A stretch of 64,000 nucleotides of DNA from Streptomyces termitum (GTDB lineage Bacteria; Actinomycetota; Actinomycetes; Streptomycetales; Streptomycetaceae), in assembly GCF_014650175.1 (NCBI RefSeq), contig NZ_BMUL01000024.1:1-64000 (forward strand), in the 5' to 3' direction. This document shows positions 29,355 to 37,668 of the stretch, piece by piece. Position 1 is the first letter of the stretch. Every line of letters starts with the position of its first letter. Made by a program: the position numbers and the translations under genes. The notes below the pieces were generated by a model that had not been told where the DNA came from, made no database searches, and was given only the letters and a program-made list of their open reading frames with translations.

Positions 29355-29469
29355 GCTCGGCCGCATCCTCAGCCCCGACGAGACGTGCGCCCCCACCGAC
29401 GACCGCCGGTGCGCCGAGCCCGGCTCCCGCGTCCGCCGACACGACCACTGCGGGTTCCGGCGCCCGTGA
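29344..29469 (+). CDS. 41-residue basic Cys/His protein
   Basis: GTG 29344 has an AAGGGG ribosome site about 8 nt upstream and overlaps the end of the preceding small gene by 11 nt, a coupled arrangement. The peptide has Cys at about positions 15, 23 and 36 and ends in RRHDHCGFRRP. Third positions are nearly all G or C. The family is unknown. Together with the previous gene it looks like a pair of small accessory proteins of a former mobile element. Confidence 0.45.
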   Translation: MPGELGRILSPDETCAPTDDRRCAEPGSRVRRHDHCGFRRP

Positions 29470-29517
29470 CGCCCTCGGAAGCCCCCGGCGATGGCACCGG
29501 TCTGCTGACTGCACCAA

Positions 29518-30428
29518 GTGGGTGATCCGCTGGTGTTCCAGCTGGTGGGTGCCGAGGATCTCGGCATGTCGTCGTTTCACGGAATGCCCTCCGTACATCG
29601 GGATCTGATGGATGGCCGCGGCCGGTTGCCGTCGGTCGGTGAGGTGGTGAAGGGGTTGAGACCTTCGCTGCCGTGGTTCGTGGTTGATGCGGCGGGCCGG
29701 GAGGTCGAGCCGGTGAGCCGGTACCTGCGGGATCCGGCGCTCGGTGACGCGAGCGCGCTGACGTGCCGGAGCTAGTTGACCGTGGTGCACGGCTCCTACG
29801 CCTTCCACCAGCACTACGGCCGGGGGCCGGTGATCAACCCGGTGCCCGGGAGCCGGGACCGCCGGGCCCGGCCGGCTCACCGCTCCCCGCTGGAGACGCC
29901 GGCGCCCACCAGGCGGGCCCGGCTGCGGCCGAAGGTGCGGGAGCGCCGGCTCCGGGCGATTCCGGATCGGCTGTGGGACGAGCTGTTCGCGCAGATGAGA
30001 TGCGATCGGGACCGTGCCCTGCTGCCCTGCTGGCCTGCTGGCCTGCTGGCCTGCTGGCCTGCTGGCCTGCTGGCCTGCTGGCCTGCTGGCCTGCTACGTC
30101 GGCTCCGGTGCCCGCGCCAGCGAACTGCTCGGGGTGCGTCTGGAGGACGTGGACTGGTCGGTCGGCCGCTTGTGGGTGATCACCAAGGGCACCGGCCTGC
30201 GGAGACCCGGTGCCCGCGTCCCCGCAGGCGTTCGCCTACACGGCTGCCTACCTGGACCAGGCCGGGCTGCCCGAGCCGGGCGGGCCGCTCTGGCGGACCC
30301 GCCGGGGTGATCCCCGACAGCTGACCCACTGGGCGATGCGCCGCGTGCTCCAGCGGGCGAACGCCGTGCTCGGCTGGTCGCAGACCTACGATCCGGCCGA
30401 CGTCGAGGCGGTGTTCGGTGCCCGGTAG
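29518..30428 (+). pseudogene. Decayed tyrosine recombinase (site-specific integrase) 1
   Basis: Pieces of one integrase follow in order. First comes an N-terminal arm, PWFVVDAAGREVEPVSRYLRD (near 29670-29740). Then there is an in-frame TAG at 29773-29775, where a core-binding segment seems deleted, and the remainder resumes as LTVVHGSYAFHQHYGRGP. After RDRALL an 8-bp repeat expansion shifts the frame. The catalytic-domain start GSGARASELLGVRLEDVDW follows in the new frame. A further shift near 30203 leads to PVPASPQAF and LTHWAMRRVLQRAN. The His-Arg-Tyr catalytic end is missing. The stop is TAG 30426-30428. It cannot make an active enzyme. Confidence 0.8.
30018..30095 (+). repeat. 8-bp tandem repeat (CCTGCTGG)n inside integrase remnant
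   Basis: Eight perfect copies of CCTGCTGG occupy 30026-30089. They are flanked by one copy with a single mismatch (30018-30025) and a 6-nt partial copy (30090-30095). Related integrases read ALLACYVGSGARASELLG here, which needs only 1.75 copies, so the array looks like a slipped-strand expansion of about 64 nt that breaks the frame. Confidence 0.95.
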
Positions 30429-30453
30429 TACCGCTGGTTACAACGCACGGGCG

Positions 30454-31860
30454 ATGGGCCCGACGGCCGGACGCATCCAGCGCAACCCCCTGCGGGAGGC
30501 GCCGGCGGACCGGGTGAACACCAAGGCCGTCCAGCCCGCGCCGCCGCCCGAGCCGGAGAACCCGCCCCGGCCGGCCGGTGGCCTCTCCCGGGCCTCGCTG
30601 GCCAAGGCGGCCGACGCTGTCGTGACGGCCTGGGGCGACGAGGGCCTTGAGCGGCGCCGACTGCGCCGCCTCAGCACGGTGACGGTCCTCGAACACCTCC
30701 AGCGGTTCCCCGGCACGACCTGGCAGCAGCGATGGGTGGCGGCCGGGCCGGACGAGTACGGCACGAATCCCGGCGACCTGGGCGGCGAGGACAAGAAGCT
30801 GCGCAAGTTGCTCATCTCGGGCACCCGGCAGTTGTTCTGCCTGCGGGTGATCCGTCCGAGCCCGGACGCCTTCCGCGGCCACACCTATCCGAACTACGCG
30901 CTCGACTTCCGCCTGGTGGCCAAGGACCCGCTGCTGGACAAGTTCCACGCGGCGGCCGAGGCGTCCGACGCGACCCCGGCGGCCCGGCGCACCGCGCTGT
31001 GACCGGCAGCAGCCGCGCAACACCAACGTGCGGAACCTGCTGGTGGACTGCCTGCGTCGCCGCGCCGCCGACCTTGGCCACTCCTCGCTGCGGCAGCCGG
31101 CCCGGGTTCTGCCCGGCACGTTCTGGAGCAACGTCGAGAAGGTCAACCCCGACCAGGCCGACCTGCGGCTGAGCGAGGAGACCCACCAGCAGGGGAAGGA
31201 GACCATCTCCGTCCTGCCGGGCGGGCGGCCCCGCCTCGACATGGACGGCGTTTTGCTCAAGGTCCGCACCTTCTACCCGGACTTGCAGAGCTGGGCGGTC
31301 GCCGAACCCGAGCGCTGGGCGGTGTGGTCGGTGCCCTGCCCCGTCCGGGATGCCGACCTGCGCTGGTTCAACGTCCGCCGCCGCGAGATCCACGCACGGA
31401 TGGCCGAACGCACCCGTGTCCGCCAGCCCCTGCTGCCTCTGCTGGTCGACCACGTCACCGATACCGGCGTCCCAATGGCGAGGTCGTCGCGCTCCTGGTC
31501 GTCGCTCCCTCCAGGACGGACCGCGAGCGCGTGATCCCCGTGTCCGCCGAGTTGTTCCACGTCATCTCTCAGGTCATCCGCCGGCACCGCGGCACCTACG
31601 GCACGGTGCCGATCGCGACCCGGTACGACGTCCACGACTTCCGCAGGCCCTTCGCCACCGACCTGGTCGACTCGGGGCTGCCCATCCACATCGGTGCCGC
31701 CCTGCTCGGCCACCTGAATATCCAGACCACTCGTGGCTGCGTCGCGGTCTTCGACGACGACATCGTGCGGCACTACCAGCAGTTCCTCGACCAGCGCCGT
31801 CAGCTGCGGCCGGAGGAGGAGTACCGGGACCCCGCATCGGAGGAGCGGTCAAAGTCAGGG
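30454..31860 (+). pseudogene. Decayed tyrosine recombinase 2 (large integrase type)
   Basis: The N-terminal part (30454-31002) contains VLEHLQRFPGTTWQQRW, typical of large Streptomyces integrases. The frame then shifts at the TGA at 31000-31002 and continues as TNVRNLLVDCLRRRAADLGHSSLR through RVRQPLLPLLVDHVT near 31456. A large internal deletion follows, and the C-terminal part resumes as PNGEVVALLVVAPS and HDFRRPFATDL. The catalytic tyrosine position in TTRG-Y-VAVFD is Cys (TGC 31738-31740). RYDVHDFRR looks like a second deletion joining two short homologous stretches. Next to the first remnant, this may be the relic of a multi-recombinase element. Confidence 0.78.
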
Positions 31861-31995
31861 AGTCATGAGCCAGAAGACGTGGCCGTCGTCTTCGCCCCAG
31901 CTCGTGTCACCGACGAGCCATCCAGGAGATCTGCAAACGGGACAGGGCTGCCCTGAGCCACGAGGGGCGACCACGACCACGTGGCCGCCCCTGTT

Positions 31996-33486
31996 TCATC
32001 GGCTGTCGGCGGGCGCCTGGCAGGCGATGTCCTTCTCCGGCAGCCTGCCCGTGGTCAGGTAGACCGTGGCGGGCTCGTCCGCGCAGGATCCGGTGCCGTA
32101 GACGCCGTGCCCCTCTCCGCCGAGCACGGTGACCATTCGGGAGCCATGCAGGGACCGGTGCATCTGCCGGGCGGCCGTCAGGGGCGTCTGCGGGTCCCAC
32201 TCGTTCTGCAAGATCAACGCGACAACGTTGTTGTCCACCGTGGTCGGGGCCTCGGCGGCGGGCTTCCAGAAGGCGCACGGCTTGATGTTGGACGCGAAGT
32301 CGCCGTACAGCGGGTATCGGGCCTTGTCGCGGACGGCGTCGCGCCGGTACTGCTGGGGGACGCGCGGCCACGAAGCGGCGGTGTCGCCGCACAGGACCGC
32401 CCACAGCCCCGCGACCTCGTTCTCCGGGGGGAGTTCGGGGTCGGGCGCCGGCGTGGTGGGCCTCTCGCCCTCGGCGGCCTTCTTCAGCCCGGCGACCCAC
32501 TCGGCGGCGTGCCGTTCTCGGAAGAAAACGTCGCGCACAGAGCGGATGTCGTCGCCGGTGAGGCGCCCCTCGTCGGTGTCGAGGGGCTTGCGGTCGGCCT
32601 GGGCGACGATGTCCCAGAAGGTCGCGCGCACTTCGGCCGCCGTGGTACCCAGGTGGTACGTGGCGTCCTGCCCGGCGGTCCACTCGCTCCACCGGGTGAA
32701 GGCGGGCTCGGTCGCCTCCGCCATCTCCTGGAAGGTGCCCCGCCCGTACCGTGTGGGGTCGACCGCACTGTCCAGCACGAACCGGTCGGCCCGCCGGGGG
32801 AACATCTGCATGTAGACGGCGCCGAGGTAGGTACCGTACGAGCCTCCGTAGTAGGAGATCTTCCGCTCTCCCATGACGGCACGCAGGAGGTCCATGTCGC
32901 GCGCGGTGTCGCGGGTGGTGATGTGCCGCAGCGTGTCTCCTTCCCCGGCCTCGCACTTGCCGGCCACCGTGCGTGCCCAGCGCACGTCCTTCGCGAAGGT
33001 CTTGGCGTGGTAGGGGCGGTCGAAGTTCAGCTCGTCGGGGGTCAGCCCACAGCTGAGGGGGGAACTTCGGCCTATGCCCCTCGGGTCGAACCCGACGAGG
33101 TCGTACTGCTTCTTCACCTCCCGGGGGAGGTACGGCTCCATGGCGGCCGGGAGGCCGAGGCCCGGCGCGCCGGGGCCGCCAGGATTGAACAGCAGCACGC
33201 CGCGGCGTTTCTTCGTGCTGCCCGCCGGCATCCGGTTCACGGCGATGTCGAGGCTCTTGCCGCCCGGGGCACTGTAGTCCAGGGGGACCTCAAGCGTCGC
33301 GCACTGGAAGGCGGCGGGTGTCTTCGCGTCGCAGGGCCCCCAGTGGAGCTTCTGCTGTGTGTACGGCCGCAGGGGGTTCGTGGCGGGGGGCCCCGAGGCG
33401 GTGAAGGCGGTCGCGGGGGTCAGCGTCGTGGCCAGGGTCACTGCCACGCCGGCGGCCAGAAGAGAGGCTATGCGTGTGTTGCGCAC
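31996..33486 (-). CDS. Secreted tripeptidyl aminopeptidase (alpha/beta hydrolase, S33 type)
   Basis: A 496-residue exported protease of the SlpD/SlpE/Tap group that removes tripeptides from extracellular protein. A signal peptide covers about residues 1-27 (basic start, hydrophobic run, ATA then FTA). The nucleophile motif is GGSYGTYLG near 220, the acid is the Asp of NEWDPQTP near 430, and the base is the His of GEGHGVY near 460. The oxyanion region is LLFNPGGPGAPG near 100. Cys pairs late in the chain fit secretion. It is expressed alone, and the gap before the next minus-strand gene is about 50 bp. Confidence 0.93.
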   Translation of the reverse strand: MRNTRIASLLAAGVAVTLATTLTPATAFTASGPPATNPLRPYTQQKLHWGPCDAKTPAAFQCATLEVPLDYSAPGGKSLDIAVNRMPAGSTKKRRGVLLFNPGGPGAPGLGLPAAMEPYLPREVKKQYDLVGFDPRGIGRSSPLSCGLTPDELNFDRPYHAKTFAKDVRWARTVAGKCEAGEGDTLRHITTRDTARDMDLLRAVMGERKISYYGGSYGTYLGAVYMQMFPRRADRFVLDSAVDPTRYGRGTFQEMAEATEPAFTRWSEWTAGQDATYHLGTTAAEVRATFWDIVAQADRKPLDTDEGRLTGDDIRSVRDVFFRERHAAEWVAGLKKAAEGERPTTPAPDPELPPENEVAGLWAVLCGDTAASWPRVPQQYRRDAVRDKARYPLYGDFASNIKPCAFWKPAAEAPTTVDNNVVALILQNEWDPQTPLTAARQMHRSLHGSRMVTVLGGEGHGVYGTGSCADEPATVYLTTGRLPEKDIACQAPADSR

Positions 33487-33538
33487 GGTGATGCGGGTCC
33501 TTGTCGGGTGATGAGGGGTGATCGCGTGGTCGGACCGG

Positions 33539-33898
33539 TCAGCTCTTTGCGAGGTGCCGGCTGACGCACTGCGCGTACTGCCGCAGGGTGTCGGGCTGGT
33601 AGCACGCCTGGGTCCGGTTCGCGTACCAGGCCAGGAAGAAGGCGGCCAGGACGGCGACCACCATTGCGAGGAGCGACGTCACCACGCCGGTGACGGCCTT
33701 GCCACGGCCGGTGCCGGTTGGACCGGCCGTCTTCAGGCCGACGGCGCCCAGGACCACGCCCATGAGGCCGAGTGCTCCGCCGACGAGGACGACCGAGGTG
33801 AACAGGCCGGTGATGCCCAGCACCATGGCCGCGGTGGCCGGCCCGTCCTTGCCGACCGCAGGCCGTGTGTCGGGGCTTGCCGTTCCTTGCGTGTTCAT
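33539..33898 (-). CDS. DUF4190-type small membrane protein
   Basis: A 119-residue protein with two hydrophobic spans (about residues 22-45 and 65-92) separated by a basic loop, KTAGPTGTGRGKAVTG, the DUF4190 pattern common in Streptomyces. The short external C-terminus holds two Cys (RTQACYQPD and QYAQCVSR). The ribosome site AGGAGG stands 7 nt before ATG 33898. It is divergent from the two-component genes. Its function is unknown and a role in envelope sensing is only a guess. Confidence 0.8.
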   Translation of the reverse strand: MNTQGTASPDTRPAVGKDGPATAAMVLGITGLFTSVVLVGGALGLMGVVLGAVGLKTAGPTGTGRGKAVTGVVTSLLAMVVAVLAAFFLAWYANRTQACYQPDTLRQYAQCVSRHLAKS

Positions 33899-33986
33899 CC
33901 GCCGTCCTCCTGTGTCGACAACCGAGCAGGAAAGGATCATGAGCGGCGGGGGCACGGGCGCACATCGCGAGAAGGCGGGAAAAGTT

Positions 33987-34006
33987 CCTCCCCCGATCGA
34001 GGGAGG
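33987..34006. promoter_or_regulatory. Inverted repeat upstream of sensor kinase
   Basis: CCTCCC and GGGAGG are separated by 8 nt (CCGATCGA, itself palindromic in its core), 35 bp before the ATG at 34041. It is a candidate operator for autoregulation by the response regulator. Confidence 0.35.
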
Positions 34007-34040
34007 TCTCCCGCGCGCCGAGAAGCGATACTTACCGACT

Positions 34041-35324
34041 ATGACCAGGGGTTTTTCGCCGTTTCTGCGCGGCTCCACCTATTCGGGCGTGCTATTCGCC
34101 TCCCTCGGCGCGATGGCGAGCGCTCCGCTGCTGCCGCTCGCCGCGCTTCCAGCACTGGCGTGGCTCTCTGCCCCGTACGAGGTGCAGGCCGCGCTGACCG
34201 TGGTGGTCTGGGCGGCCCTGGTCGCCGCGGCCGGACTCGCCCCCGTCACCCGGCGCGTGCTGATCGCGTCCGCGCGTCGCCTGTTGAAGGTGCCGCTGCC
34301 CCAGACGCCCCTACGAGAGCCTGCGAGCGCACCCGCCGACGGCCCGGCCCCTGCCGCGTCGTCCCCTGCCGACCGCTGGCGGACCCCGCTGTGGCTGCTG
34401 CTGCACGTGGCACTGGGGTGGGCGGGAACGCTGACCGCGCTGGTGCTGCTCCTCACTGGACTGGCCCTGCCGGAGCACTGGCTCGACGACCGGCCGGAGA
34501 TCGTCCTGTTCGACTGGACGCTGCGGCCCGGGCGCGGCTGGCAGAGCTGGGTGGCGGCGCTCGTCTGCCTGCTGCTGGCGGCGCTCGTCTGCGCGGCGGT
34601 GACGAGGGCTCTGCGGTGGCTGGCACCCCGCCTGCTGGGGCCGTCGGCGGCCGAACGGCTCGCGCTGGCTGCCGAACGCGAGCAGCGGCTGGCCGAACGC
34701 AACCGGCTGGCCCACGAATTGCACGACTCGATCGGGCACACGCTGACGGCGACCACGATCCAGGCGGCGGTGGCGGGCGAGGTGCTCACCGCCGACCCCG
34801 AGGCGGCTCGGGCCGCCCTGCGGGGCATCGAGGAGTCGGCCCGAGCCGCGCTGGAGGACTTGGACTACGTGCTGGGCGTGCTGCGCGCGGAGAAGGCCGG
34901 GACGACACCGGCCCGAACCCTGGCCGATCTGCCCGAACTGATCGACCGCCTGCGGCACACGGGCGCAGTAGTCGAGGCGGACCTCACGGGCGACCTGGCA
35001 CAGGTGCAGGGGACGCTCTCCCGAGCAGCGTACCGGATCCTGCAGGAGGGGCTGACGAACGCGCTACGGCACGGGGCGGGCGGCCCGGTCCAGATCGGCG
35101 TGGCGGCCACGCGGGACAGGCTGGAGCTCAGCGTGGTCAACCGGACCGGACGGGAGAAGGACACGGACACGGCTGCGGGCCGGGGCGACTTCCCGACGTC
35201 CGGGCACGGCCTGCCCGGCCTCGCCGAGCGCGTGCGGCTGCTGCACGGCGAGTTCCGGTCGGGCCCCGACGGGACGGAGCACTGGCGGCTGGCGGTCCGC
35301 CTGCCGGCCAGGGCAACGGCATGA
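34041..35324 (+). CDS. NarL-family sensor histidine kinase
   Basis: A 427-residue membrane kinase with hydrophobic spans near residues 15-75 and 115-200, a HisKA_3 domain with the phospho-accepting His in LAHELHDSIGH near 233, and an HATPase domain (YRILQEGLTNALRHG near 335, GHGLPGLAERVRLL near 395). There are two possible starts. ATG 34041 lacks a clear ribosome site and may be leaderless. ATG 33939, in frame, follows AGGAAAGG but adds a low-complexity stretch and would leave only 40 bp to the divergent gene. Its stop overlaps the response-regulator start. The signal sensed is unknown. Confidence 0.9.
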   Translation: MTRGFSPFLRGSTYSGVLFASLGAMASAPLLPLAALPALAWLSAPYEVQAALTVVVWAALVAAAGLAPVTRRVLIASARRLLKVPLPQTPLREPASAPADGPAPAASSPADRWRTPLWLLLHVALGWAGTLTALVLLLTGLALPEHWLDDRPEIVLFDWTLRPGRGWQSWVAALVCLLLAALVCAAVTRALRWLAPRLLGPSAAERLALAAEREQRLAERNRLAHELHDSIGHTLTATTIQAAVAGEVLTADPEAARAALRGIEESARAALEDLDYVLGVLRAEKAGTTPARTLADLPELIDRLRHTGAVVEADLTGDLAQVQGTLSRAAYRILQEGLTNALRHGAGGPVQIGVAATRDRLELSVVNRTGREKDTDTAAGRGDFPTSGHGLPGLAERVRLLHGEFRSGPDGTEHWRLAVRLPARATA

Positions 35325-35992
35325 CGGTCGCCACCACCGCCGTCACCCTCCTGATCGCGGACGACGACGAAGTCACCCGCAGCGGTCTGCGCACACTGCT
35401 CGCGGCACAGCCGGGAATCACGGTGGTCGGGGAGGCCGCGGACGGCATCGAGGCGGTCGAGCAGGCGCAGCGGCTGCGGCCGGACGTGGTCCTGATGGAT
35501 GTGCGCATGCCCCGCCGCAACGGGATCGAGGCCACCCGACTGCTTCTCGCCGAGGCGTCCGACCCGCCGAAGATCGTGGTGATCACCACCTTCGAGAACG
35601 ACGACTACGTCACAGCCGCGCTCAGCGCGGGGGCCGGCGGGTTTGTCCTCAAGCGGCTTCCGGTCCGACAGATAGCGGAGGCGGTGCGGGTGGTGGCACA
35701 GGGGGAGGCGATTCTCTTCCCGGCGGCACTGCGCCAGATGGTCACCGCACGCCCGCTGGATTCCTCCCGCGCGTTGCCGAGGGCGGCGCTGACGGGCCGT
35801 GAGGAGGCGGTTCTGCGGCTGATGGCCACCGGCCGGTCCAACCCGGAAATCGCGCAGACGCTCACGGTGAGCCTGGAGACCGTGAAGACCCACGTCGGAA
35901 ATGTGCTGACCAAGCTCGACGCACAGAACCGGACCCACGCGGTGGTGATCGCATACGAATCCGGCCTGGTGGTGCCGGGATCCGCTGGCTGA
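35321..35992 (+). CDS. NarL/LuxR-family response regulator
   Basis: A 223-residue partner of the preceding kinase, starting at an ATG that overlaps the kinase stop as ATGA. The receiver domain has acidic residues LLIADDDEV near 10, phospho-Asp in VVLMDVRMP near 60, the switch Thr in VVITTF near 88 and Lys in GFVLKRLP near 110. The LuxR-type HTH (about 150-210) reads LTGREEAVLRLMATGRSN, then SLETVKTHVGNVLTKL. All key residues are present, so it should be a functional DNA-binding regulator. Its targets are not visible, though the adjacent peptidase and DUF4190 genes are plausible. Confidence 0.95.
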   Translation: MTVATTAVTLLIADDDEVTRSGLRTLLAAQPGITVVGEAADGIEAVEQAQRLRPDVVLMDVRMPRRNGIEATRLLLAEASDPPKIVVITTFENDDYVTAALSAGAGGFVLKRLPVRQIAEAVRVVAQGEAILFPAALRQMVTARPLDSSRALPRAALTGREEAVLRLMATGRSNPEIAQTLTVSLETVKTHVGNVLTKLDAQNRTHAVVIAYESGLVVPGSAG

Positions 35993-36054
35993 CGCCGCGT
36001 CATGGCGGGAAAGGGCCGGGGTCGGGTCTGTGGCCGCCGTGTCGGGGCCGGCCT

Positions 36055-36255
36055 TCACGGCACCAGGACGTGCAGCATGCGGACGTTCGCGCCCTGCCCC
36101 TTCTCGTTGGTGGTCGCGACCAGCTTCGGCGCGCTCCAGCGCAGCTTCGTGCCGCACACCGGAGCGTCAGGGGCGACGTCCAGGCGCCCGGTGTCCGCGT
36201 CAAACTTCATCGCCTGGACCTGCCCGGCGAGCTCGGGCGCGGCTGCGGCGAGGAT
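36055..36255 (-). pseudogene. C-terminal fragment of a DUF721 (DciA-like) protein
   Basis: The frame ending at TCA 36055-36057 contains PELAGQVQAMKFDADTGRL, then VAPDAPVCGTKLRWSAPKLV and ANVRMLHVLVP. This is the end of DUF721-domain proteins of the type found on Streptomyces mobile elements. The residues before about 36255 (AHDGEQPFAFSAPTT) do not fit, so the N-terminal portion is gone. Identification is from family pattern. Confidence 0.5.
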
Positions 36256-36405
36256 GTCGTCGGCTCTCGTCGTTGGTGCAGAGAAGGCAAACGGCTGCTC
36301 GCCGTCGTGCGCCACCGCCGGCTGCCCCGGCGGGGCGGCGGGGCAGCCGTCGTGGTGGCGGCGGCCGTTCCGGCGGTGACGTCCCGCCTCCGCCCGTCAG
36401 AAGGG

Positions 36406-36443
36406 ACCGCCCGTGCCGGGAGGTAGGTCCCGGCACGGGCGGT
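36406..36443. terminator. 16-bp hairpin terminator
   Basis: ACCGCCCGTGCCGGGA and its exact complement form a 16-bp stem with a 6-nt loop, immediately downstream (minus strand) of the threonine dehydratase remnant. It is probably that gene's original terminator. Confidence 0.7.
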
Positions 36444-36464
36444 GGTCATACCCGGCGTCGGCCG

Positions 36465-37010
36465 GGCAGGGTCGACCGCGATCCGGTACTTCTCCCAGAG
36501 CAGGTCGCGTCTGGAGGATCTCGTCGTCGACCAGCACGGACGTCACGCCGTGGAGGGTCAGGATCTCGAAGGCGACCCCGCCGACCCGGGCGGCACCCGT
36601 GGCGGACTCGGCCACGGGCCCACGGGGGAGTTCGCCGGCTTCCCGGCGGCCAGCGCGTCGTGCAGGCAGCGGCAGCCCTCCGGTTCGACGACGACGGCAC
36701 GGCCGGCGATCACCAGCACCGTACCGGCCACGAGACCGCCACCGCCCACGGCCGCGACGACCGTGTCGACGGCCGGCTCGTCGGCCACAATCTCGGCGCC
36801 CGCGTCGCCCTGGCCCACGACGACTGCCGGATCGCCGTACGGGTGCACGAACCGGTGATCCGGCCGCGCCGCCGCGTCCACCGCCACCGACGCCGCCTCA
36901 GCGAAGGCCGCGCCGTGCCGGACGAGCCGCGCCCCGGCGGCGAACGCCCTCGACGTCTCCAGCGGAACCGCCGCAGCTCCCGTCCCCGGGCAGGCCGAAA
37001 CCCGCAACCC
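36465..37010 (-). pseudogene. Threonine/serine dehydratase (PLP fold II) remnant
   Basis: Three consecutive frames on the minus strand together read as the C-terminal half of a threonine dehydratase. They are VPLETSRAFAAGARLVRHG to HPYGDPAVVVGQG and VDTVVAAVGGGGLVAG (residues around the PLP phosphate-binding glycine loop), then VGGVAFEILTLHGVTSVLVDDE, and then LLWEKYRIAVDPA. Frameshifts near 36612 and 36510 separate them. The N-terminal half with the PLP lysine is missing. It is a broken gene, not an alternative small protein. Confidence 0.75.
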
Positions 37011-37030
37011 GGCCAACCCGAGCGCGGCAC

Positions 37031-37180
37031 CGGCCTGCGCCAACGGGCACCTGTGCATCAGGGACGGCTGCGGCGCCGACCACGACCACTACGGCTCCAA
37101 CGGTGCCGGTGACGGCACCTTCAACGACAACCAGACCTCCAGCACCCGCACCCATTGCTACAACGTCGAGCAAGGACCCT
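37031..37180 (+). pseudogene. Possible fragment of a small secreted Cys protein
   Basis: The plus frame reads CANGHLCIRDGCGADHDHYGSN, then FNDNQTSSTRTHCYN, with no start or signal peptide in frame. The style (CxxGxLC, FNDNQTS) is like short secreted Streptomyces proteins related to peptidase inhibitor I36, but the match is weak and the stretch is bounded by other gene fragments. Confidence 0.25.
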
Positions 37181-37335
37181 CAGCCGGGGACGACTTCCGA
37201 TGCCGGTCCACTCCTCGATCGCTCTCGGGGCTCCGGGGTCTACGCGGGCCCCGCAGTGCGGGCCGTCACCGAGCGGCACCGCGCGTCGTCCGCCTTTCGA
37301 AACGGCCTGGCGTGCATCACGCCGACGATCCCACC

Positions 37336-37668
37336 CCTCCACCGGCCCGGAAGGCCGCCCGGGACGCCGGCCGCGACCCCGACGCCCTCACCATCTGCGT
37401 CGCCGCCCCCGCCTACGTGGGGGACGACCCGGCGCACGCCCGGGACCAGTGCCGGTGGTTCGGCGGCACGGTCGGCAACCACGTCGCCGACCTGGTCGCC
37501 AAGTACGGCGAGCACTCGGACATGGTGCCGGAGGAGCTGACCGCGTACATCAAGGGCCGCCGCCTCAAGGCCCTCGGCGTCGACCAGTTCTCCGTCTACG
37601 CCATGCACGACGACCGCGAGGGCACCATCGACGTCTACGGCACCCACGTCATCCCGTCGTTTCACTGA
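37336..37668 (+). pseudogene. F420-dependent (luciferase-like) monooxygenase remnant
   Basis: The frame contains DPDALTICVAAPAYVGDDPAH, then FGGTVGNHVADLVAKYG, EELTAYIKGR, and an end KALGVDQFSVYAMHDDREGTIDVYG. These match the C-terminal third of LLM-class F420-dependent oxidoreductases. The N-terminal two thirds are absent. About 35 residues normally found between EELTAYIKGR and LKALGVDQF are also deleted. The last 20 nt overlap the converging permease gene. Confidence 0.65.

Noticed and set aside
30026-30089. CRISPR array
   Set aside because: The octamer repeats are contiguous with no spacers, and no cas genes are present.
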